Positions 47,886 to 56,839 of a stretch of 64,000 nucleotides of DNA are shown piece by piece. The position numbers and the translations under genes were made by a program. How positions within the stretch are numbered: the first letter of the stretch is position 1; every line of letters begins with the position of its first letter. Below the pieces are notes generated by a model, which saw nothing but the letters and a program-made list of their open reading frames with translations, was not told the origin of the DNA and made no database searches. Source of the stretch: Microbacterium sp. LWO12-1.2 (GTDB lineage: Bacteria; Actinomycetota; Actinomycetes; Actinomycetales; Microbacteriaceae); the NCBI RefSeq assembly GCF_040675875.1, contig NZ_JBEGII010000001.1, positions 992,001 through 1,056,000 on the forward strand, read 5' to 3'.

Positions 47886-48818
47886 TCACTCGGCCGGAGC
47901 CTCTTCCACGGTGATCGGAGCGTCAGCCGGGTCTGCCCAGATCGGCGCGGGAAGCACGGTGTCGGTCTGCCCCGCCTGGATCGCGCGGAGGGCATCGGCG
48001 ATCTCATCGTCGTTCTCGGGAACCGTGAGATCGCAGGCGCGCAGCTCCGAGGCGAACTGCAGTGTGAGGCGGCTCTTGCCCGCTTCGACGGCCTCAGCCG
48101 TGCTGCCGGTGCGGATCTCGCTGCCCGTCTGGATCGCGGGGACCTCGTCGCAGACGTGGTAGACCGCGCCGCCGTCGACCCACACGACCTCGTCCTGCCC
48201 GAGCAGCTGGATGACGGCCGACTGGTCGGCCGTGTACTGCTCCACGGACGGCGGATTGAAACTGGTGCCCAGGATGGCGGCGAGCACGGCCAGCGCGATG
48301 CCGACGATGCCGGCCGTCGTCTTCTGCCCCTTCGACATGTCCTTGTTCAGGAAGATCAGGATGATGAGGGGCAGGAACGCGACGATCGCGATGATGGCCC
48401 CGAGCTGGTTCTGGACGAAGAACCGCACGGTGTCGGACTTGCGGGCCGGGTCGAGCCGGTTCGCCTTCTTCCACAGCACGGAACCGGTGATCGACAGGGC
48501 GGCGATGACCACGAGCAGCACCAGCAGAGCGACGAACGCCCACTGGGGGAACTCCGCACTGACGCCCTGCTCCCGGAGGAGGCCGGTGTCGGCGTCTCGA
48601 ACGAGTGTTCCGTCCTCGCCGACGAACACGCGCTGACGCAACAGCCAGAAGATCCCGACCGCCTCGCTCGCGATCGCCACGGCCCAGAGGATGGCAGCGA
48701 TCCAGCGGAAGCGCGTGGCCGTGGCCTTCGCCTCCGGTGTCGGGGTCCAGCCGGCTGACGGCTCGTCGGCTTCTGCCTTCGACGCGCTCTGCTCGACCTT
48801 CTTGTTCTGCTCAGCCAC
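47886..48818 (-). CDS. Membrane protein of unknown function
   Basis: 310 residues: charged N-terminal cytoplasmic segment, about four transmembrane helices (IAAILWAVAIASEAVGIFWLL, WAFVALLVLLVVIAALSITGSVL, LGAIIAIVAFLPLIILIFL, TAGIVGIALAVLAAILG), then an acidic soluble domain of about 115 residues that should face outward and contains two cysteines (VYHVCDEVP, LRACDLTVP). I recognise no family. GTG 48818 has GGAAGGA upstream. It is divergent from the next two small membrane genes. Confidence 0.75.
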   Translation of the reverse strand: MAEQNKKVEQSASKAEADEPSAGWTPTPEAKATATRFRWIAAILWAVAIASEAVGIFWLLRQRVFVGEDGTLVRDADTGLLREQGVSAEFPQWAFVALLVLLVVIAALSITGSVLWKKANRLDPARKSDTVRFFVQNQLGAIIAIVAFLPLIILIFLNKDMSKGQKTTAGIVGIALAVLAAILGTSFNPPSVEQYTADQSAVIQLLGQDEVVWVDGGAVYHVCDEVPAIQTGSEIRTGSTAEAVEAGKSRLTLQFASELRACDLTVPENDDEIADALRAIQAGQTDTVLPAPIWADPADAPITVEEAPAE

Positions 48819-48885
48819 GGTGGTCCTTCCCCCGACATGGACCTCGTCGGCCCGGATGCCCCCGAGCCTAGTGGAACGCGTGTCC

Positions 48886-48891
48886 TACGCT
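48886..48891 (+). promoter_or_regulatory. -10 element of the 48898 gene (leaderless start)
   Basis: TACGCT, six bases, then ATG 48898. Confidence 0.5.
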
Positions 48892-48897
48892 GGGGGA

Positions 48898-49371
48898 ATG
48901 ACATCCGATTCCGATGACGCCCTGAGCTGGGACGGTGACGAGCAGACGCCGCCCGCCGCTTCTGCGCTTCCTGCCGGGTGGAACGCCGTGGGCAAGGGCA
49001 GCGGCGAGGTGGGCCACGTCGGTGACGACGGCACCGCCGGGCAGGACGGCGCGACGGATCCCGAGGAGTCAGAACCGCTCAGCACCACGATGCTCCTCGT
49101 GCTCGGAGTGGTGGGCGGTGTCTATCTGCTGTACTCGATCGGCTGGGTGGTGGGCGGACTTCGGCTCAAGCCCCTCGCGAACTTCTTCGTCGCCGATGTG
49201 ATGTTCCTGCCGTGGTTCGTTCTCGCGATCGCCGCTCCCGCACTCTGGTTCCTTGCGACCTGGGTGCTCACTCGCGGCCGCGCGGCCTGGATCAGGATCT
49301 GCCTGCTTCTCCTCGGGGTCGTCCTCCTCGTGCCCTGGCCTTTCGTGACGGTGGGGGTGATCGGCTCATGA
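48898..49371 (+). CDS. Hypothetical membrane protein
   Basis: 157 residues: an acidic Asp/Gly/Ala-rich N-terminal 60 residues, then three transmembrane helices (MLLVLGVVGGVYLLYSIGWVV, FLPWFVLAIAAPALWFLATWV, ICLLLLGVVLLVPWPFVTV). No family recognised. Its stop overlaps the next start (ATGA), so the two small proteins are co-translated and may form a complex. Confidence 0.75.
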   Translation: MTSDSDDALSWDGDEQTPPAASALPAGWNAVGKGSGEVGHVGDDGTAGQDGATDPEESEPLSTTMLLVLGVVGGVYLLYSIGWVVGGLRLKPLANFFVADVMFLPWFVLAIAAPALWFLATWVLTRGRAAWIRICLLLLGVVLLVPWPFVTVGVIGS

Positions 49372-49697
49372 GCGCGACGCAGAGCGAACGTTCGAAGGCT
49401 TCTCCTGGATGGGTGGTCGGCCTGGTCCTCGGCCTGGCCGGGCTGTTCTACGCCTACGCGGTGTGGAATGCGGTCGCACATCTGATCGCGATGGCGCAGG
49501 GCGGACTGAGCGGTGGAGGCTGGGCGGTGCTCTCGTTCGGCGTCGCCTTCCCCGCGATCGTGTTCGCCTTCGCCTACGTGATCGGCCGTCGACGCAGGGC
49601 AGGCGAACTCGCCCTGGCCCTGCTGGCCGGTCTCGGCATCGTCGCGGTGTTCTGGATGAGTCTGATCGCGTACAGCCTCACGCTCGCGACCTCCTAG
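49368..49697 (+). CDS. Hypothetical membrane protein
   Basis: 109 residues: three transmembrane helices after a short polar start (WVVGLVLGLAGLFYAYAVW, GGWAVLSFGVAFPAIVFAFAYVI, ALALLAGLGIVAVFWMSLIAYSL). ATG 49368 overlaps the previous stop. No family recognised. It is followed by the serA promoter region. Confidence 0.72.
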   Translation: MSATQSERSKASPGWVVGLVLGLAGLFYAYAVWNAVAHLIAMAQGGLSGGGWAVLSFGVAFPAIVFAFAYVIGRRRRAGELALALLAGLGIVAVFWMSLIAYSLTLATS

Positions 49698-49741
49698 CGA
49701 CGGAGGGGCCGTCACACGGCGCGGAGCGACGAGGCGGCTCC

Positions 49742-49747
49742 GGTACA
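49742..49747 (+). promoter_or_regulatory. Likely -10 element of serA
   Basis: TACAGT would start a transcript near 49754 with a leader of about 63 nt before GTG 49817. Unlike most genes here, serA has a leader with a ribosome-binding site. Confidence 0.4.
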
Positions 49748-49816
49748 GTGGAGGTGATCGCGCCCCCATGGTGTGCGGCGCATCGGCCCCTACTGCGCTG
49801 CCCCAAAGGATCCTCT

Positions 49817-51421
49817 GTGCCGAAGCCCGTCGTCCTCATCGCCGAAGTTCTCTCTCCCGCCACGATCGAGGCTCTGGGCCCCGACTTCGACGTCCGTGAC
49901 GTCGACGGCACCGACCGCGAGGCGCTCTTCGCCGCGCTGTCCGATGCGGATGCGGTGCTGGTCCGATCCGCCACGCGCATCGATGAGGAGGCACTGGCGC
50001 ACGCTCCGAAGCTCAAGGTGGTCGCTCGGGCCGGCGTCGGCCTCGACAACGTCGACATCAAGGCCGCGACCGCGGCGGGTGTCATGGTCGTCAACGCGCC
50101 GACCTCCAACATCGTCTCGGCAGCCGAGCTCACGGTCGGACACATCCTGAGCCTCGCGCGCCGCATCCCCGCCGCGCACGCCTCGCTGTCGGCCGGGCAG
50201 TGGAAGCGCAGCTCCTTCACGGGTGCTGAGCTCTTCGAGAAGACCGTCGGAATCGTGGGTCTCGGTCGTATCGGCGCGCTGGTCGCCGCGCGTCTCTCCG
50301 CGTTCGACATGCGCGTGGTCGCCTACGACCCCTACGTCACCTCGGCTCGCGCACAGCAGCTCGGAGTGCAGCTCCTCTCGCTCGACGAACTCGTCGCCGA
50401 GTCGGACTTCCTCACCATCCACATGCCGAAGACGCCCGAGACCACCGGGATGATCGGCGCCGAGCAGTTCAAGGCCATGAAGCCGACCGCCTTCGTGGTG
50501 AACGTCGCGCGCGGCGGACTGATCGACGAGGTCGCCCTGCACGAGGCGCTGGTCGCCGGCGAGATCGCCGGTGCCGGTCTCGACGTGTTCACCTCCGAGC
50601 CTCCTGCGGAGGGCGGCACGGCTCGTCCGCTGCTCGACCTGCCCAATGTCGTCGTCACCCCGCACCTCGGGGCGAGCACGGAAGAGGCGCAGGAGAAGGC
50701 CGGCGTCTCGGTCGCGCGTTCCGTGCGCCTGGCGCTCGGCGGAGACCTCGTGCCGGATGCCGTCAACGTGGCCGGCGGCGTCATCGACCCGTACGTGCGT
50801 CCCGGTATCTCGTTGGTCGAGAAGCTCGGTCAGATCTTCGCCGCGCTGGCGACCTCGCCGCTCACGAGCCTCGACGTCGAGGTGCACGGCGAGCTGAACG
50901 ACTACGACGTCAGCGTGCTCAAGCTGGCGGCGCTCAAGGGCGTGTTCACGAACATCGTGAGCGAGACCGTGTCGTACGTGAACGCTCCGCTGCTCGCCGA
51001 GCAGCGCGGCATCGCCGTGCGTCTGCTCAAGGATGACGTGAGTGACGAGTACCGCAACATCATCACGCTCAGCGGTGCGCTCTCCGACGGCTCGCAGCTC
51101 TCGGTCTCCGGCACGCTGACCGGACCGAAGCAGGCGGAGAAGCTGGTCGGGATCAACGACCACACGCTCGAGTTGCCGATCGAGAAGCACCATGTCGTGA
51201 TGCTCTACACCGACCGTCCCGGAATCGTGGCCGTGTACGGCCAGAAGTTCGGTGAGGCCGGGATCAACATCGCCGGCATGCAGATCGCGCGTCAGGCTGC
51301 AGGCGCTCAGGCGCTGAGCGTTCTCACGCTCGACTCACCGGTGTCGGAGGAACTGCTCGAAGACGTCAGTGCTGCGATCGATGCCGATCTGTTCCGCCAG
51401 ATCGAGCTCACCGAAGTCTGA
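49817..51421 (+). CDS. serA: D-3-phosphoglycerate dehydrogenase
   Basis: 534-residue long-form enzyme opening serine biosynthesis from 3-phosphoglycerate. NAD-binding VGIVGLGRIGALVA, catalytic RGGLIDEVAL and PHLGASTEEAQ, then the intervening (ASB) domain and a C-terminal ACT domain (VVMLYTDRPGIVAVYGQKFGEAGINI) for serine feedback. GTG 49817 has AAAGGA six bases upstream; the open frame before it (to 49409) overlaps the preceding gene and is not homologous. Confidence 0.96.
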   Translation: MPKPVVLIAEVLSPATIEALGPDFDVRDVDGTDREALFAALSDADAVLVRSATRIDEEALAHAPKLKVVARAGVGLDNVDIKAATAAGVMVVNAPTSNIVSAAELTVGHILSLARRIPAAHASLSAGQWKRSSFTGAELFEKTVGIVGLGRIGALVAARLSAFDMRVVAYDPYVTSARAQQLGVQLLSLDELVAESDFLTIHMPKTPETTGMIGAEQFKAMKPTAFVVNVARGGLIDEVALHEALVAGEIAGAGLDVFTSEPPAEGGTARPLLDLPNVVVTPHLGASTEEAQEKAGVSVARSVRLALGGDLVPDAVNVAGGVIDPYVRPGISLVEKLGQIFAALATSPLTSLDVEVHGELNDYDVSVLKLAALKGVFTNIVSETVSYVNAPLLAEQRGIAVRLLKDDVSDEYRNIITLSGALSDGSQLSVSGTLTGPKQAEKLVGINDHTLELPIEKHHVVMLYTDRPGIVAVYGQKFGEAGINIAGMQIARQAAGAQALSVLTLDSPVSEELLEDVSAAIDADLFRQIELTEV

Positions 51422-51438
51422 TCCACCGAGCTGAACGA

Positions 51439-51467
51439 AGAGGCGGGGGCGTGATGCTCCCGCCTCT
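51439..51467. terminator. Terminator after serA
   Basis: GAGGCGGGGGC (51440-51450) pairs with GCTCCCGCCTC (51456-51466), one G-U, five-base loop, plus one flanking A-T pair. It lies between serA and the convergent TetR gene. Confidence 0.75.
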
Positions 51468-51484
51468 CGTCTGCGCCGGGGGAG

Positions 51485-52027
51485 TCAGGACGTGGCGCGG
51501 AGCACCAGCTCGATGAGCGCGGCGAGTTCTTCGCGATGCGGGACCAACCGCTCGGGGCCGTGCACGTCGAGCGAGTTGTTGAAATAGAGGCCGTCGCTGA
51601 GCAGCATCACCAGATCGAGGCTCGTAGCATCGCGGACGTGCGGACGGATCTCGTCGGCCCACCGTCCCCGCGTGTGCCGCAGCATGTCGGCGGCGGGAAT
51701 GGAGCCGCCCTGCGCGAGGCGCGTGGTCGCGATGAGTGCTCGGTCCAGGGCGTCGTCCTCCATGACGGAGGTGCGCACGTAGTACGCCACCGGTCCTTCT
51801 TCCGCTGCGGCCATGCGTGCCAGGTCGGCGGTCGTGAGGGCGTCCAGACGTTCCAGCATGCCGGCCTCGAGCTCGTCCTTGGAGCCGAAGTGGTAGAGGA
51901 GGCCGCCCTTGGAGACACCTGCCGCCTTCGCCGTGGCTTCGAGGGTTGCCGCCCGTTCTCCGTCGGCGATGACGATGGCTTCGAAGGCATCGAGGACGCG
52001 TTCACGGGCCAGGGGTGGTCGGGGCAT
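51485..52027 (-). CDS. TetR-family transcriptional repressor
   Basis: 180 residues: N-terminal TetR HTH (RERVLDAFEAIVIADGERAATLEATAKAAGVSKGGLLYHFGSKDEL) and a variable ligand domain. ATG 52027 has AGAGGA seven bases upstream; frame extension to 52315 is non-homologous. Divergent from an efflux gene with a 28-bp palindrome between them, so it should repress both. Confidence 0.92.
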   Translation of the reverse strand: MPRPPLARERVLDAFEAIVIADGERAATLEATAKAAGVSKGGLLYHFGSKDELEAGMLERLDALTTADLARMAAAEEGPVAYYVRTSVMEDDALDRALIATTRLAQGGSIPAADMLRHTRGRWADEIRPHVRDATSLDLVMLLSDGLYFNNSLDVHGPERLVPHREELAALIELVLRATS

Positions 52028-52064
52028 TCGGGATCCTCTGCGCGGGGGAGACGACGGGATTCTG

Positions 52065-52092
52065 TTACTATACCATCCGGACGGTTTAGTAA
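52065..52092. promoter_or_regulatory. TetR operator palindrome
   Basis: A 28-bp near-perfect palindrome centred on TCCGGA (arms TTACTATACCA and TGGTTTAGTAA-like; two mismatched pair types). It holds the best -10 candidates for both genes: TACTAT on plus (52066-52071) and TATAGT on minus (52067-52072). Confidence 0.8.
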
Positions 52093-52124
52093 GAGGTCGT
52101 CCCTGTGATTCTGAGAGGTGTTCC

Positions 52125-53660
52125 ATGACCCGTACTGCGTCGATCCCGACGACAGAGACGGATGCTCCCCGCGTCGGAGCCCGTGGCTGGGCGGCGCTCG
52201 TCGTCCTCATGCTGCCGGTGCTGCTGGTGTCGGTGGACAACACGGTGCTGAGCTTCGCGCTTCCCGAGATCTCCATCGCGCTCGCGCCTTCGGGCGCCGA
52301 GCAGCTGTGGATCATCGACGTCTATCCCCTCGTGCTCGCCGGACTCCTGGTGACCATGGGGACGCTCGGCGACCGCTTCGGCCGCAGGAAGATGCTCCTG
52401 ATCGGAGCGACCGGGTTCGCAGCGGTCTCCGCTCTCGCTGCCTTCGCACCGACGGCCGGCCTGCTGATCGCCGCCCGCGCGCTCCTCGGCTTCTTCGGGG
52501 CGATGCTCATGCCCTCGACCCTCTCGCTCCTGCGCTCGATCTTCCAGAACCGCGATCAGCGCCGCATGGCGATCGCGGTGTGGGCATCCGCGTTCTCGGC
52601 GGGCTCCGCACTCGGTCCGATCGTGGGCGGCTTCCTCCTCGAGCACTTCGCCTGGGGATCGGTGTTCCTCATCGCTGTCCCGGTGCTCATTCCGCTTCTC
52701 ATCGCCGCACCCTTGCTCGTGCCGGAGAGCCGTGACCCGAACCCGGGCCGCATCGACCCGATCAGCATCGCACTGTCGATGGCGGCGATGATCCCCGTGG
52801 TCTACGCGATCAAGTCCCTCGCGGTCGACGGCCCCAGCCTCACGGCGGGCGGGTGGGCGCTCCTGGGCATCGTGATGGGCTACCTGTTCGTGCGGCGTCA
52901 GCTGCGCGCCGACATCCCGATGCTCGACATGGCGCTGTTCCGCCGAGGATCGTTCTCCGGCGCAATCCTGGTGAACCTGCTCAGCGTCGTCGCGCTGGTC
53001 GGCTTCCTCTACTTCGTGTCGCAGCACCTGCAGCTCGTCCTCGGCCTCTCGCCGATGACGGCGGGTCTGGCGCTCGTGCCGGGAATGCTCGCGATGATCG
53101 TCGCAGGTCTCACGGTGGTGCCGATCTCACGTCGGGTACCGCCGCACGTGGTGGTCCCCGCCGGACTCGCGTTCTCGGTGGCGGGATACCTGATCGTGGC
53201 GTTCACGACGCACGAGCACGGAGTCGCACCGCTGGTGATCGCCTTCGTGGTGCTCGGCATCGGCATCGGTGCCGCCGAGACGATCTCGAACGAGCTCATC
53301 CTCTCGAGTGCGCCGGCGGAGAAGGCGGGCGCGGCCAGCGCGGTCTCCGAGACCGCCTACGAGCTCGGCGCCGTTCTCGGTACCGCGATCCTGGGTGGCC
53401 TCATCACCGCGTTCTACCGGGGAGCGCTCGTGCTGCCGGAGGGGCTGCCGGCCGAGGTGATGCACGCGGCCAAGGAGACTCTGGCCGGCGCGTACACCGC
53501 GGCCCACGAGTTGCCTGCCGCTCTCGGCGACGCTCTCTGGGAAGCAGCATCCGCGGCATTCGGCTCCGGTGTCATGGTGACGTCGTTGATCGGCGCGGCA
53601 TTGGTCGTGGTGGCCGGTGTGATCGCGGCCGTCACACTGCGCACGCGCACCTCGCACTGA
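52125..53660 (+). CDS. MFS multidrug efflux transporter (DHA2/QacA type, 14 TM)
   Basis: 511 residues with about 14 helices. Helix 1 motif [16 protein letters not shown], motif [15 protein letters not shown], motif C-like [16 protein letters not shown] mark the DHA2 proton antiporters (EmrB/QacA/LfrA). The C-terminal part ([23 protein letters not shown]) is a typical extracellular loop between the last two helices. ATG 52125 follows GAGAGGTG. Controlled by the adjacent TetR protein. Confidence 0.9.
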   Translation: MTRTASIPTTETDAPRVGARGWAALVVLMLPVLLVSVDNTVLSFALPEISIALAPSGAEQLWIIDVYPLVLAGLLVTMGTLGDRFGRRKMLLIGATGFAAVSALAAFAPTAGLLIAARALLGFFGAMLMPSTLSLLRSIFQNRDQRRMAIAVWASAFSAGSALGPIVGGFLLEHFAWGSVFLIAVPVLIPLLIAAPLLVPESRDPNPGRIDPISIALSMAAMIPVVYAIKSLAVDGPSLTAGGWALLGIVMGYLFVRRQLRADIPMLDMALFRRGSFSGAILVNLLSVVALVGFLYFVSQHLQLVLGLSPMTAGLALVPGMLAMIVAGLTVVPISRRVPPHVVVPAGLAFSVAGYLIVAFTTHEHGVAPLVIAFVVLGIGIGAAETISNELILSSAPAEKAGAASAVSETAYELGAVLGTAILGGLITAFYRGALVLPEGLPAEVMHAAKETLAGAYTAAHELPAALGDALWEAASAAFGSGVMVTSLIGAALVVVAGVIAAVTLRTRTSH

Positions 53661-53734
53661 CCAGTACGCTGGATGAACCGGCCCTGACGACCTCTCATGG
53701 ACGCGGGTCGGTTCATCCCGGTGCAAGGAGAGTC

Positions 53735-54778
53735 ATGTCGCGTGTCGTGAAGCTGGCCGTCATCCCCGGAGACGGGATCGGCCCTGAGGTCATCGCCGAA
53801 GCGGAGAAGGTGCTCGACGCGGTCACCGCCGACAGCGACGTCCGCTTCGAGAAGACGCGCTTCTCGCTCGGCGCCGGACGCTTCCTCGAGACCGGCGACA
53901 CGCTGACCGACGACGACCTCGCCGCGATCACGGCGCAGGACGCGATCCTTCTCGGAGCCGTCGGCGGAACGCCGGGCGACCCCCGTTTGAAGGACGCGAA
54001 CATCGAGCGCGGTCTGCTGCTGAAGCTGCGCTTCACGCTCGACCACTACGTGAACCTGCGACCCTCGAAGTTGTTCGTCGGCGCACCGGGCCCGCTGGCG
54101 AACCCCGGTGACATCGACTTCGTCGTGGTGCGTGAAGGCACGGAAGGACCGTACGTGGGCAACGGCGGCGCGATCCGCGTGGGAACCCCGCATGAGATCG
54201 CGAACGAGACCTCGGTCAACACGGCCTTCGGTGTCGAGCGCGTCGTGAGCCACGCCTTCCAGCTGGCCGCGCGCCGGCGTCAGAAACTGACGCTCGTGCA
54301 CAAGACCAACGTGCTCGTGCACGCCGGCGCGATCTGGAAGCGCATCGTCGACGAGGTCGCCACGGAGCACCCTGACGTCACGGTCGACTACCTGCACGTG
54401 GACGCGGCGACGATCTTCCTCGTCACCGACCCTGCGCGCTTCGACGTGATCGTCACCGACAACCTCTTCGGTGACATCCTCACCGACCTCGCCGGTGCCG
54501 TCACGGGCGGTATCGGCTTGGCGGCGTCCGGGAACATCAACCCGGACGGCACCTTCCCCTCGATGTTCGAGCCGGTGCACGGATCGGCTCCCGACATCGC
54601 AGGGCAGCAGAAGGCGGACCCGACGGCGGCGATCCTCTCGATCGCGCTGCTGCTGGACCACCTCGGATTCTCGGCCGAGGCTGCGCGCGTCAGCGCCGCC
54701 GTCGAGGCCGATATCGCGGGTCGCAGCGGCGCCCGCTCCACCGCGGAGATCGGCTCCGCGATCACCGCCCGCCTCTGA
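53735..54778 (+). CDS. leuB: 3-isopropylmalate dehydrogenase
   Basis: 347-residue decarboxylating dehydrogenase of leucine synthesis. [11 protein letters not shown] start, the R-rich substrate site ([23 protein letters not shown]), [16 protein letters not shown] in VHKTNVL, catalytic [14 protein letters not shown] and [14 protein letters not shown] for NAD. The EGPYVGNGG form is that of the actinobacterial LeuB. ATG 53735 has AAGGAG; a TACGCT at 53664-53669 is a plausible -10 box. Confidence 0.95.
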   Translation: MSRVVKLAVIPGDGIGPEVIAEAEKVLDAVTADSDVRFEKTRFSLGAGRFLETGDTLTDDDLAAITAQDAILLGAVGGTPGDPRLKDANIERGLLLKLRFTLDHYVNLRPSKLFVGAPGPLANPGDIDFVVVREGTEGPYVGNGGAIRVGTPHEIANETSVNTAFGVERVVSHAFQLAARRRQKLTLVHKTNVLVHAGAIWKRIVDEVATEHPDVTVDYLHVDAATIFLVTDPARFDVIVTDNLFGDILTDLAGAVTGGIGLAASGNINPDGTFPSMFEPVHGSAPDIAGQQKADPTAAILSIALLLDHLGFSAEAARVSAAVEADIAGRSGARSTAEIGSAITARL

Positions 54779-54831
54779 CCGGCAGGCGTAGGCTGAGACG
54801 GCGCAACGATGCGCCCACCCACGAGGAATGG

Positions 54832-55941
54832 ATGACGACTATGACGACCATCGATGCTGAGACGGCCGTGGCGCCGCTCGATTTCGCCGTGACCAAGAAC
54901 CTTGCTGCGGCGACGCCCGCACGAGTCGCCGAAGTGCTCGAGAACCCGGGCTTCGGCGTCGTGTTCACCGATCACATGGTCGACATCTGCTGGTCGGCCA
55001 AGGGGGGATGGCACCGTCCGCGGGTGCAGCCGTATGGCCCGATCCCGCTCGACCCCGCCGCGTCCGTGCTGCACTACGCCCAGGAGATCTTCGAGGGCAT
55101 CAAGGCGTACCGCCACGAGGACGGCTCGATCCACACGTTCCGCCCCGACCGCAACGCCGCGCGACTGCAGGCGAGCGCCCGGCGCCTGGCACTGCCGGAG
55201 CTGCCGACGGAGTACTTCATCCAGTCGCTGCGTGAGCTCGTGGCCGTCGACGGCCGGTGGGTGCCGTCCGGGGCTGACCAGAGCCTGTACCTGCGGCCGT
55301 TCATGTTCGCCAAGGAGGCGTTCCTCGGCGTCCGCGCGGCACAGAAGGTCGCCTACTACGTGATCGCGAGCCCCGCCGGCGCCTACTTCTCCGGTGGCGT
55401 GAAGCCGGTGCGCATCTGGCTGTCCGAGGACTACGCGCGTGCGGGCAAGGGCGGCACGGGCAAGGCGAAGACCGGCGGCAACTACGCGTCGAGCCTGCTC
55501 GCGCAGAGCGAGGCGAGCGCGAAGGGCTGCGACCAGGTCGTGTTCCTGAACGAGAACCGCTTCGTCGAGGAGCTCGGCGGCATGAACGTCGTGTTCGTCT
55601 TCAAGGACGGCCGCGTCGTGACGCCCGAGTCGGACAGCATCCTGGAGGGCATCACGCGCGACTCGCTGCTGCAGCTCGCCGAGGATCGCGGCTACACCGT
55701 GGAGAAGCGACCGATCTCGATCGACGAGTGGCGTTCCGGCGTGGCTTCCGGCGAGATCGTCGAGGTCTTCGCCTGCGGTACCGCCGCGGTCGTGACTCCG
55801 ATCGGCGCCCTGGTGGGCGACGGCTTCGACGAGCCGCAGCCGCTGGGTGAGCTCGCCCTCTCGCTGCGCGAGGAGCTGACCGACATCCAGTACGGCCGCC
55901 GCGAGGACAAGCACGGCTGGCTGCTGCGTCTCGACGCCTGA
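54832..55941 (+). CDS. ilvE: Branched-chain amino acid aminotransferase
   Basis: 369-residue fold-type IV PLP enzyme doing the last step for Val, Leu and Ile. PLP lysine K213 in GKAKTGGNYASSLL; EIFEGIKAYR and EELGGMNVVFV are family markers. ATG 54832 follows GAGGAA. leuB lies 53 bp upstream; a TAGGCT at 54788-54793 suggests an extra promoter with a short leader. Confidence 0.96.
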   Translation: MTTMTTIDAETAVAPLDFAVTKNLAAATPARVAEVLENPGFGVVFTDHMVDICWSAKGGWHRPRVQPYGPIPLDPAASVLHYAQEIFEGIKAYRHEDGSIHTFRPDRNAARLQASARRLALPELPTEYFIQSLRELVAVDGRWVPSGADQSLYLRPFMFAKEAFLGVRAAQKVAYYVIASPAGAYFSGGVKPVRIWLSEDYARAGKGGTGKAKTGGNYASSLLAQSEASAKGCDQVVFLNENRFVEELGGMNVVFVFKDGRVVTPESDSILEGITRDSLLQLAEDRGYTVEKRPISIDEWRSGVASGEIVEVFACGTAAVVTPIGALVGDGFDEPQPLGELALSLREELTDIQYGRREDKHGWLLRLDA

Positions 55942-55978
55942 TCTTCTCGGCGCGATGCCGAGACACCGCTTCACCGAC

Positions 55979-56016
55979 GAGACCCCGTCCTGCTGACGTC
56001 CGCAGGGCGGGGTCTC
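55979..56016 (+). terminator. Terminator after ilvE
   Basis: A 15-bp stem, GAGACCCCGTCCTGC (55979-55993) with GCAGGGCGGGGTCTC (56002-56016), one G-U pair and an eight-base loop. Confidence 0.75.
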
Positions 56017-56053
56017 GACGCGACAGCGGGGCCTCGATGGTCCGCCGTCTGGC

Positions 56054-56059
56054 TAGGCT
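56054..56059 (+). promoter_or_regulatory. -10 element of the FAH-family gene (leaderless start)
   Basis: TAGGCT, six bases, then ATG 56066. Confidence 0.5.
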
Positions 56060-56065
56060 GGATGG

Positions 56066-56839
56066 ATGAAGATCGCCCGGTTCAGTCACGACGACGCCAT
56101 CATGTACGGAATCATCGACGGGAGCGACCTCGTCGTTCTCGCCGGGGACCCCCTGTTCGTAGGGTACGAGACGACGGGTGACCGTGTGCCGCTCGCCGAC
56201 GCGGTGCTGCTCGCTCCGGTGATCCCGCGCTCCAAGGTCGTCTGCGTCGGCAAGAACTATCACGATCACGCCGCCGAGATGGGGGGAGTGGCGCCTGAGG
56301 AACCGCTGTTGTTCCTGAAGCCGAACACGTCTGTGATCGGCCCCGGTGACGTGATCGTGCGCCCCGCACTCTCCGAGCGCACCGAGTACGAGGGCGAGCT
56401 GGCGGTCGTGATCGGCAAGATCGCGAAGAACGTGAAGGCCGCCGACGCCCTCGACCACGTGCTCGGATACACGATCGGCAATGACGTCACGGCCCGTGAT
56501 CTGCAGCGCAAAGACGGCCAGTGGTCGCGCGCGAAGGGCTTCGACACGTTCTGCCCGCTCGGACCCGTGATCGAGACGGACTTCGACCTCGCGACGGCGA
56601 GCGTCGAGACCCGCGTGAACGGCGAGGTCCGACAGCACGCGCCACTCACCGACATGATCCACTCCGTGCCGGCGATCATCGAGTACGCCTCAGCCGTGTT
56701 CACGCTGCTCCCCGGTGACGTGATCCTCACCGGTACTCCCGCGGGTGTGGGCACCTTCGAAGCCGGCGACACCGTCGAGGTGGAGATCACCGGGCTCGGC
56801 ATCCTGCGCAACGCCGTGCGCGACGCACCGCGTTCGTGA
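56066..56839 (+). CDS. Fumarylacetoacetate hydrolase family protein
   Basis: 257 residues of the FAH fold: CVGKNYHDHAAEMG, the metal-binding acidic pair E109/E111 in EYEGELAVVIG, GYTIGNDVTARDLQ, and late ILTGTPAGVGTFEAGD. Related enzymes are acylpyruvases, oxaloacetate decarboxylases or hydrolases of aromatic catabolism; here, next to amino acid genes, an oxaloacetate or acylpyruvate clean-up role is plausible but unproven. Its stop overlaps the MFS start. Confidence 0.85.
   Translation: MKIARFSHDDAIMYGIIDGSDLVVLAGDPLFVGYETTGDRVPLADAVLLAPVIPRSKVVCVGKNYHDHAAEMGGVAPEEPLLFLKPNTSVIGPGDVIVRPALSERTEYEGELAVVIGKIAKNVKAADALDHVLGYTIGNDVTARDLQRKDGQWSRAKGFDTFCPLGPVIETDFDLATASVETRVNGEVRQHAPLTDMIHSVPAIIEYASAVFTLLPGDVILTGTPAGVGTFEAGDTVEVEITGLGILRNAVRDAPRS

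Noticed and set aside
49409..49816. N-terminal extension of SerA
   Set aside because: It lies in an alternate frame of the preceding membrane gene; GTG 49817 has a ribosome-binding site and matches the family start.
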